Shown piece after piece: positions 58,241 through 64,000 of a DNA stretch of 64,000 nt. The stretch lies in the NCBI RefSeq assembly GCF_000426725.1, contig NZ_AUFX01000013.1:62001-126000 (forward strand). The letters are read 5' to 3'. The first letter of the stretch is position 1. Each line of letters begins with the position of its first letter. Under the pieces are notes generated by a model. It was given only the letters and a program-made list of their open reading frames with translations, was not told the origin of the DNA and made no database searches. Origin of the DNA: Sporocytophaga myxococcoides DSM 11118 (GTDB taxonomy: Bacteria; Bacteroidota; Bacteroidia; Cytophagales; Cytophagaceae). A program made the position numbers and the translations under genes.

Positions 58241-59221
58241 TTAAACCTCGATCTCCTCTCTGTTTTTCAATACTGCATTAAAAGTATCAAGCCAGTCAAG
58301 CTTAAATCTCTCTATACTAAATTTAGATAAAGCAATAGACTTTGCTCCATCCCCAAGTAATTTGGCTTTCTGAGGATCATTCAACAAAGATTTCATTTTG
58401 GCAATAAGGAAATCTACATCCGTATGAATATATCCAGATATATCGTTTACAATAGTTACAGGCATTTCAGTGCTTGCCAATCCAATGATCGGAATCCCAA
58501 CCATCATTGCTTCACAAACAGAAAGCCCCAGACTGGTATATCTTATTGGATTAAAAAAGAACCGATATTGAGATATGAAAGATGCAACTTCCGTATTTTT
58601 AATCTCGCCAAGTCCGCCTACTTCGTGAGATCCCATACCTATGATATCTATCGGAACTTCATTTCTGACCTTATGAAATATGTCAAGCCCCAATCTTCTT
58701 CCTCTTTTCACAATGCCGTTTATTACAACTATACCCTTGTCAAGTTCTCCACTGTAACTTACATGAGGAGGTACAAGCACACCATGCTCAATTACCTTAG
58801 AAGGTGTTCTGTTATTATCCCACATAAGATTGTTGTAGTGAGTTACATGAACCAGCAGCATCTGAGGATCATCTACGATATGTTTGGTATCCGTAGGTAC
58901 ATCTCTTGGTGGATCATGCTCAAGATATATCTTAGGTAAAGCACGTTGTTCCGGGCTTAAAATTTCGTGCTGATCCTGTAGGTAACTCTTCTTTGATTGA
59001 AAAAGAATTATATCAAAGTCCATTTCTTTTACCTTTTCAACAGGAACATTATGAACGTTACTTCCCCAAGGAAACGAATCAGTTTTTCCACCATAACCTT
59101 CTTCTCCACCAGGTTTTACAGGAAGATAAAATTCTGCATTTGACTGAGTAAGGTAATACAGATAACTTCCATGAATATGCCATGTAAATATTTTTAAAGG
59201 CTTTCCTTTATTTATCGTCAT
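58241..59221 (-). CDS. Glycosyltransferase, GT4-like
   Basis: 326 residues. The N-half is short, with IFTWHIHGSYLYYLTQS and IYLEHDPPRDVPTDTKH; the C-half has a GT-B donor site, VVINGIVKRGRRLGLDIF, FFNPIRYTSLGLSVCEAMMVGIPIIGLAS and IHTDVDFLIAKMKSLL. The LSVCEAMMVGIPI stretch takes the role of the family 4 EX7E motif. It is a diverged member and the donor is not known. In line with the next genes of the operon. Confidence 0.8.
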   Translation of the reverse strand: MTINKGKPLKIFTWHIHGSYLYYLTQSNAEFYLPVKPGGEEGYGGKTDSFPWGSNVHNVPVEKVKEMDFDIILFQSKKSYLQDQHEILSPEQRALPKIYLEHDPPRDVPTDTKHIVDDPQMLLVHVTHYNNLMWDNNRTPSKVIEHGVLVPPHVSYSGELDKGIVVINGIVKRGRRLGLDIFHKVRNEVPIDIIGMGSHEVGGLGEIKNTEVASFISQYRFFFNPIRYTSLGLSVCEAMMVGIPIIGLASTEMPVTIVNDISGYIHTDVDFLIAKMKSLLNDPQKAKLLGDGAKSIALSKFSIERFKLDWLDTFNAVLKNREEIEV

Positions 59222-59265
59222 ACTTATATATTTTAATCGATCCCACTTCCAACCAAATTGTATTT

Positions 59266-60261
59266 CTATGACATAAGTATATCTTCTGTTCTTTTTAATA
59301 CATATCTAAAATTCTTTGCTTGATGAGGCAAAATAATTTGATGAATCTTTTTGTTAAGAGGAGCCCATCTTTTTGGATCTGAGTTAAGAAATATCACAAG
59401 ACTTTTGGTTCTGGTTGCAGATGCAAGATGTGAAACTCCAGTATCATTAGAGAATAGTAATTTTGCATTTCTGATCAAAGAAGTGAGAACTCCAAGACAT
59501 GTTTTCTCAACCAAGTCTATAGGCCTGTATTTCATAAGGCCCTTAACTTCCATGGCTATCTTTTTCTCTTCTTTGGTTCCTGTCAGCACTACTTTGTATC
59601 CTTTTTTAGAAATCATATCTCCAATGTTTGCAAAATTTTCAGGCTTCCATCTTCTGGTAGTATCTCTTGAACCCGGATGCAGAACTACATAATCCCCAGG
59701 ATTTAATTTATACTTTTCAACCAGATTATTGAATAAAATATTTTCATCCTCTTTAAGAGGAAATTCCAACATCTTACCATTTGCCTTAATTCCCAGGAAC
59801 TTCATTAGAGAAAGATGTCTATCTATCTCCGACAACCCTTCAGGATATTCCATATACAATTCATTATTTGGACAATAATCTCCTGACTTAAAATATCCTG
59901 CTGTCCTCTTCGCTCCAAACATCTCCACCATCGGATTTACAATTGATCCATTACCTTGCATCTGAATGATCAGATCAAATTCAGATGTAAGGACCTTATC
60001 AGCAAATTTTATAAATTCAACAGGTTTATATTCTTGTTCTGGTAACCCGGGGAAACCTGGAAAATTAATAAATCCTGAAAAGTACATTGGATATCTGTCG
60101 ACAAAAGCTTTAGCCCAAGGCAGGCCGATTAATGTAATTTCTGAATCAGGGAGATATTTCTTTAATGCTCTTACTGCAGGTATTGCACATAACATATCTC
60201 CCAACTGCAGTGCTCTGAAAATTGCTATTCTCTTTGGATTCAGTCCCCTCAAATCTCTCAT
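59266..60261 (-). CDS. GT9 (ADP-heptosyltransferase-like) glycosyltransferase B
   Basis: 331 residues. RIAIFRALQLGDMLCAIPAVRALKKYLP at the start, VVLHPGSRDTTRRWKPENFA and VVLTGTKEEKKIAMEV in the donor half, and LLFSNDTGVSHLASATRT near the end. All are typical of family 9, with the catalytic Asp in LGDML. It differs clearly from the copies at 52970 and 60401, so the three probably add different residues or act on different acceptors. Confidence 0.87.
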   Translation of the reverse strand: MRDLRGLNPKRIAIFRALQLGDMLCAIPAVRALKKYLPDSEITLIGLPWAKAFVDRYPMYFSGFINFPGFPGLPEQEYKPVEFIKFADKVLTSEFDLIIQMQGNGSIVNPMVEMFGAKRTAGYFKSGDYCPNNELYMEYPEGLSEIDRHLSLMKFLGIKANGKMLEFPLKEDENILFNNLVEKYKLNPGDYVVLHPGSRDTTRRWKPENFANIGDMISKKGYKVVLTGTKEEKKIAMEVKGLMKYRPIDLVEKTCLGVLTSLIRNAKLLFSNDTGVSHLASATRTKSLVIFLNSDPKRWAPLNKKIHQIILPHQAKNFRYVLKRTEDILMS

Positions 60262-60400
60262 GCTTGTATTCCTCTCTATTGTTTCAATTATTTAATCAGA
60301 TCATTTGTTATTTCTAAGGAAGAACAAGGGTGTACTAAACAAAAAGAGATAGAATAGAAATATGATATACTGCCTTTGAAGATTTTAAATACTTAAGTAT

Positions 60401-61522
60401 TTATCGTGTTAATGTCATTGCTGCTTTGTAAACTTCTTCCACTGATATAGATTCTATGAATGATTGTTGATGTTGACACTTTTCAGTATGAGGTTCAAAG
60501 GGATAAGGATCAACAGGAGCTATGCCACAAACAGAACACTTAATATCCCACCCTATAACAGGTCTATGTTTCTCTCTTGTAAGTGGTGCCCAGTTGATAA
60601 GGTTCGGAGCCCAGTACAATCCTACCGTTTTTGCTTGTGCAGCTATAGCTACATGAAGGGCTCCTGTATCTATAGAAATAACAAGAGAAGATATATTATA
60701 TAAAGCAGCAAGCCCTCCTATTGAAAACTTGCCAGAAGAATTATAAATATCAATACCAGACATATTAACAATCTCGTCATTGTATTTCTTATCTTCTTCG
60801 GAGCCTGTCAGTATTACGATGAAACCAGAATTAACAAGAAGTTTGCTCAGATCAGAGAACTTCTCTTTTGTCCACATTCTTCGTATATCTTTCCCACATG
60901 TGTGAATAGCAATAAACCTGTTTTTGATATTATTTGCATTTAAAAAATCTTTAGCCTCTGAATAATCTCTCTGAAACAGATTGATTTTAGGCGGAGATAG
61001 ATATAACGGAGCACCAGCCAGAGAAGCTACCTCCAGATATCTGATAAGTTCTGATTGATAGTAATGAAAGCTAAGGCTACAATCTGGTTGATCAGAATCC
61101 TCACAACTTAAACCAATTGTATATTTTGAATTTAACCTCTTCAAGAATGGAATAGCAGCGTTTCCCTTTCCTTGAAAACTAATAACCAAATCAAAATTTT
61201 CCTTTTTGATGGATGTAAAGAATGACTCTACTTCTATAGAATTCTCAGTCATTCCAGGTTCTTCCCTCAAACCGTTCATTACAGGAATGACAATAACACG
61301 GTTTATACACGTTCTCTTTAAACCGCCTTCATTTTTCTCTTCCAAAAAAAATTTGTGCCACTCCTTCCCCAATAAAATAATTTCAGCATTGGGAAAGAAA
61401 TGGCTCAAAGATTGAATCGCAGGAAGTGTAACAATAAAATCTCCAAGAGCATTTGCCCTGAGAATTCCTATCTTTTTCACTTCCTTTTTATCAATACTCC
61501 CCGAAGGAAAACCGTACTTCAC
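60401..61522 (-). CDS. GT9 (ADP-heptosyltransferase-like) glycosyltransferase C
   Basis: 373 residues. IGILRANALGDFIVTLPAIQSL at the start (Asp in LGDF), AIHTCGKDIRRMWTKEKFSD, VILTGSEEDKKYNDEIV and VISIDTGALHVAIAAQAKTV in the donor half. The C-terminus has a Cys-rich end (KCSVCGIAPVDPYPFEPHTE and KC), unlike the other two copies, as in several family 9 enzymes outside LPS synthesis. It is 12 bp from the PEBP gene and 140 bp before copy B. Confidence 0.87.
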   Translation of the reverse strand: MKYGFPSGSIDKKEVKKIGILRANALGDFIVTLPAIQSLSHFFPNAEIILLGKEWHKFFLEEKNEGGLKRTCINRVIVIPVMNGLREEPGMTENSIEVESFFTSIKKENFDLVISFQGKGNAAIPFLKRLNSKYTIGLSCEDSDQPDCSLSFHYYQSELIRYLEVASLAGAPLYLSPPKINLFQRDYSEAKDFLNANNIKNRFIAIHTCGKDIRRMWTKEKFSDLSKLLVNSGFIVILTGSEEDKKYNDEIVNMSGIDIYNSSGKFSIGGLAALYNISSLVISIDTGALHVAIAAQAKTVGLYWAPNLINWAPLTREKHRPVIGWDIKCSVCGIAPVDPYPFEPHTEKCQHQQSFIESISVEEVYKAAMTLTR

Positions 61523-61533
61523 TATAGTTATTT

Positions 61534-62001
61534 TTATTTGACTTTTTCTTTAATCAATTTTTCTTTTTGATATAAACCAACAAGTTCCGCTTCTTCAATT
61601 ATGTGTCTCTTCGCTAATTTAAGAACAGTCTCTTTATTAGACTCAGGAGCAATAGCCAGTACAATATCCAAGGCATATAGTTTAAATACATACCTGTGTA
61701 TATTTTCCGGAGGACATGGACCTTCATAACCAAATGTATTGCCGTTACATAATCCCTCAATGGAACCAGGAGAAACCATTCCTTCCTCAAAACCATTAGA
61801 AGTTGCGGGTATATTAAAAACAAGCCAATGAACCCATGGAATGTTCCCCTCAGTGTCAGCATCTTCTACAGTTAAAACAAGGGTAGATGCATTTGATGGA
61901 ATATCTATAAATTGCAAAGGTGGACTGATATTTGGGCCTTCACAAGTATACTTCTTTGGAATACTTACTCCATTTTTAAATTCTGAACTTAAAAGTTTCA
62001 T
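61534..62001 (-). CDS. YbhB/YbcL-type PEBP protein
   Basis: 155 residues, cytoplasmic. CEGPNISPPLQFIDIP, VLTVEDADTEGNIPWVHWLV and YEGPCPPENIHRYVFKLYALD are the anion-binding pocket motifs of the phosphatidylethanolamine-binding protein family. Bacterial members have no settled function. Its place 12 bp before a GT9 gene and after the histidine phosphatase suggests it belongs to the glycan cluster, as is also seen in similar clusters of other phyla (from memory). Confidence 0.87.
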   Translation of the reverse strand: MKLLSSEFKNGVSIPKKYTCEGPNISPPLQFIDIPSNASTLVLTVEDADTEGNIPWVHWLVFNIPATSNGFEEGMVSPGSIEGLCNGNTFGYEGPCPPENIHRYVFKLYALDIVLAIAPESNKETVLKLAKRHIIEEAELVGLYQKEKLIKEKVK

Positions 62002-62072
62002 AACTTCTCCCTTTTATATTAATCTTATAAAAAGAAAACATGGTAATAATGCTTATGTTATTTGTATTCAGT

Positions 62073-62690
62073 TTAGGCCTGAAGATGTGTTAGATCATTG
62101 AATTTTTCAATACAAAAAAAGGGAGAACGATATTTTACCACATATAACCCCATGTTACTATGATCAAAAAGATTCATATTGACAAGATCAAGCTCAAACA
62201 GAGTCGCTAAAAGAATCCTCATAATCCTGCCGTGAATACAGATAAGGATATAATCATCAGATAGATTGGACATTAAGCGTTCTACAAATGGTTTGATTCG
62301 CGCAGATACTTCAATTGGGCTCTCTCCTTCTGGCATCTTAATATCTATTTTACCTTCTTTCCATTCACGAGTCAATTTATTATAAGTACCGACAGGATCT
62401 GAACTAGAAGCTACTCCATCATATATACCATAACTGATTTCAACAAGTTGAGCACATGCTTCATGAGGAATTCCTTGCTTAATAAATAGTTCAACAGACT
62501 GAATACTTCTTTTAAGTGTTGAAGTATATAATTTTGTAAATGGAATATCTTTATAGGTTTCATAAAAGCATTTTGACTGCCAAAGCCCTTTGTCATTTAG
62601 CGGAAGGTCTACTCCTGAACCTTGCAAAATGTGACAAGCATTATTATCAGTCTCTCCATGCCTTACTATATATATAGTTTTCTCCTTCAT
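62073..62690 (-). CDS. Histidine-phosphatase family protein
   Basis: About 205 residues from ATG at 62690; starting there removes a 32-base overlap with the gene before it and begins directly with KEKTIYIVRHGETDNN. RHGE holds the phospho-accepting His, and LICIHGRIMRILL the second His. The family includes phosphoglycerate mutases, sugar phosphatases and SixA. The substrate is not known; a phosphorylated sugar of this cluster is possible. The stop of the preceding gene is 4 bp away. Confidence 0.85.
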   Translation of the reverse strand: MKEKTIYIVRHGETDNNACHILQGSGVDLPLNDKGLWQSKCFYETYKDIPFTKLYTSTLKRSIQSVELFIKQGIPHEACAQLVEISYGIYDGVASSSDPVGTYNKLTREWKEGKIDIKMPEGESPIEVSARIKPFVERLMSNLSDDYILICIHGRIMRILLATLFELDLVNMNLFDHSNMGLYVVKYRSPFFCIEKFNDLTHLQA

Positions 62691-62694
62691 GTTG

Positions 62695-63360
62695 TTACTT
62701 TCCCGTAAGTGAATTTGGAGCATCAACCGGCTTGGACTCCGGAGAGCCCTTTTGACGCAGGAATATTGAGAGTATTACAATTGAAAATACAGATATAAAT
62801 TCACTCTGCCAGTTTTGAAAGGATTCAAACCATAATTGATTATTTGCAAGATATTCCACAAAGGTTTCCACAGGTCTGCCTAACAATTCCTGTTCTTTGT
62901 TATATTCGTTATGACTTCCTACTGCGTGCAGAAAAAAAGAAATAAGAAACAAAAAAAGAAATGCAAGTGTCAATGAGTTCTTATACCATTTAAGCCATAT
63001 TCCTCCCTTTTTAACAGGCCATGGAGCTTCTGAATGAGCAACAGGCATTCGATCTACCTCTTCTTCTTTTGTCAAAGATTTAGATTCTGCTGATCCTTTT
63101 TGCTTTAGAAAAACAGTAAGCCATACATATGTTCCCATTTGTAGAAATTCACTTTCCCAATTCTCAAAAGTAGTTTGAATGAAATGACCTGATAAGAGAT
63201 AAGAACTCAACCCCATTTCTTCCCCACCTAAATCAGCCAGTTCTTCATTATATTCCTTCCAGCCTGTAAGTATCTGACCTGTAATAAAAATTAGAAAAAA
63301 CAGAAAGAGACAAATGGATAGACCGTTTCTTTTGATAAATGAGGCGTTTTCGTTTTTCAT
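62695..63360 (-). CDS. DUF6766 membrane protein
   Basis: 221 residues, first gene of the cluster. It is an internal duplication: each half has a hydrophobic helix (LSICLFLFFLIFITGQILTG; LTLAFLFLFLISFFLHAVGS), a polar stretch with NWESEFLQ or NWQSEF, and a second helix ending LRQKGS or LKQKGS. DUF6766 proteins have no known function and are often found with stress genes. It starts 45 bp from the divergent secreted-protein gene at 63405. Confidence 0.8.
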   Translation of the reverse strand: MKNENASFIKRNGLSICLFLFFLIFITGQILTGWKEYNEELADLGGEEMGLSSYLLSGHFIQTTFENWESEFLQMGTYVWLTVFLKQKGSAESKSLTKEEEVDRMPVAHSEAPWPVKKGGIWLKWYKNSLTLAFLFLFLISFFLHAVGSHNEYNKEQELLGRPVETFVEYLANNQLWFESFQNWQSEFISVFSIVILSIFLRQKGSPESKPVDAPNSLTGK

Positions 63361-63452
63361 ATCTTGGCAAATAAAAATTTAACAAAATTTAAACCTCATT
63401 TGTTTTGCTTAAGGAAGAGACACATAAGCCCTTTTCTTTTATAACCTCGTAT

Positions 63453-64000
63453 ATGCCCCATAAAATCAGGTGGAAATTTCTGATCCTTTTCATTTTCTCG
63501 TATTCAATTAAGGCGACAGCTCAGAAAAACCTAATTGATGTACCCACTTCAGAAATTGTGGAATATAAAAAAACATTCCTTCAAACACAGAGCAGCATCA
63601 CTAACAGGAATATCTCAACTTCTATAATTGCAACTCTTGGATTAAAGAATAATTGGGAAACGGGATTAATGTTCAATCAACTGACGGTACACACAAGGTC
63701 CAATAGCAGAAAACTTAATATTGATAAAGAAGAGCCATCTCAAAATCCTGATGTCTTTTTGCATATACAAAAAATTTTCCGAATAAATGATTGGTATAAA
63801 GTGGTATTGGAAGTCGATCAGGAATAAGTATTAATAGTCTTTCTAAGCCATCATTTGTAAATTTTTCATTTTTAAATAACAGGTTTACAATTCCTGATAC
63901 AAAAAATTTTGTGGTAATTGGGGCTTATTATGGCAATCAGGAATATATAGGACATAACAACAATATCGGAATGCTTCTGGGTTTGCAAAAAGTTCTTATT
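63453..64000 (+). pseudogene. Frameshifted secreted beta-barrel-type gene, 3' partial
   Basis: ATG at 63453 gives a signal peptide (MPHKIRWKFLILFIFSYSIK, ending ATAQ); an upstream ATG at 63405 is less good. Beta-strands follow (SIIATLGLKNNWETGLMFNQ). The frame ends at 63827, but the next frame carries on as GIGSRSGISINSLSKPSFVN, FTIPDTKNFVVIGAYYG and IGMLLGLQKVLI to the window end, so one base is missing or extra near 63800. It looks like one outer-membrane barrel protein that is broken, or a sequencing error. Continues beyond the window. Confidence 0.55.

Overview
The window looks like a low-GC Bacteroidota chromosome, most likely a gliding Cytophagales polysaccharide degrader (Sporocytophaga/Cytophaga-like; this assignment is inference). 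Four secreted proteins end in type IX secretion (T9SS) sorting domains, secreted carbohydrate-active enzymes of the GH43 and GH5 families are present, most starts lack a Shine-Dalgarno sequence, and the one clear promoter (before katG) has the Bacteroidota TAnnTTTG form. I found no rRNA, tRNA, CRISPR array, prophage or intact insertion sequence.

Region 1 (1-11.2 kb) holds a partial isoprenoid-synthase-like gene, a secreted GH43 exo-galactanase-like enzyme with two ricin-type lectin domains, a PAS-LuxR regulator, an MFS transporter, a leucine-rich-repeat T9SS protein and a membrane-anchored AraC regulator. A gene-poor kilobase with one degraded reading frame follows. Region 2 (11.2-21.8 kb) holds an outer-membrane barrel protein, a tandem pair of paralogues of unknown function whose 5' leaders are also duplicated, and a set of stress-type genes (alpha/beta hydrolase, DoxX, phosphoribosyltransferase, COG2187 kinase-like protein, divergent PRPP synthetase). 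A PAS histidine kinase and a DHFR-like reductase close it.

Region 3 (22-32 kb) mixes live and decayed secreted-enzyme genes: a truncated pectate-lyase start, the relic of an Ig/T9SS tail next to an intact GH5 mannanase-like gene, an OBAP-family lipoprotein, a twice-frameshifted gene, a catalase-peroxidase (KatG) that carries a lipoprotein signal, and a delta-60-repeat T9SS protein. Region 4 (32-45.7 kb) has three unrecognised genes, a 42-bp tandem repeat, a 1073-residue multi-PAS kinase, an operon of small oxidoreductases and a cupin, an ECF sigma factor paired with a YCII/DGPF protein, and a second PAS-LuxR regulator.

Region 5 (45.8-63.4 kb) contains a large unrecognised membrane protein, two DUF421 proteins with zinc ribbons, a CinA-like amidohydrolase, an SDR, an MFS transporter, and then a long minus-strand cluster: DUF6766, histidine phosphatase, PEBP, three GT9 and two GT4-like glycosyltransferases, an SDR, GmhB and HldE. 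That cluster carries enzymes for three of the steps to ADP-heptose plus several glycosyltransferases, but no isomerase or epimerase, so it probably builds a heptose-containing glycan that I cannot name. The window ends in a frameshifted secreted protein gene.

The best candidates for something undescribed are the heptose-glycan cluster, the paralogue pair at 12.2-14.3 kb, the PRPP-linked cluster at 15-19 kb and the lipoprotein KatG.
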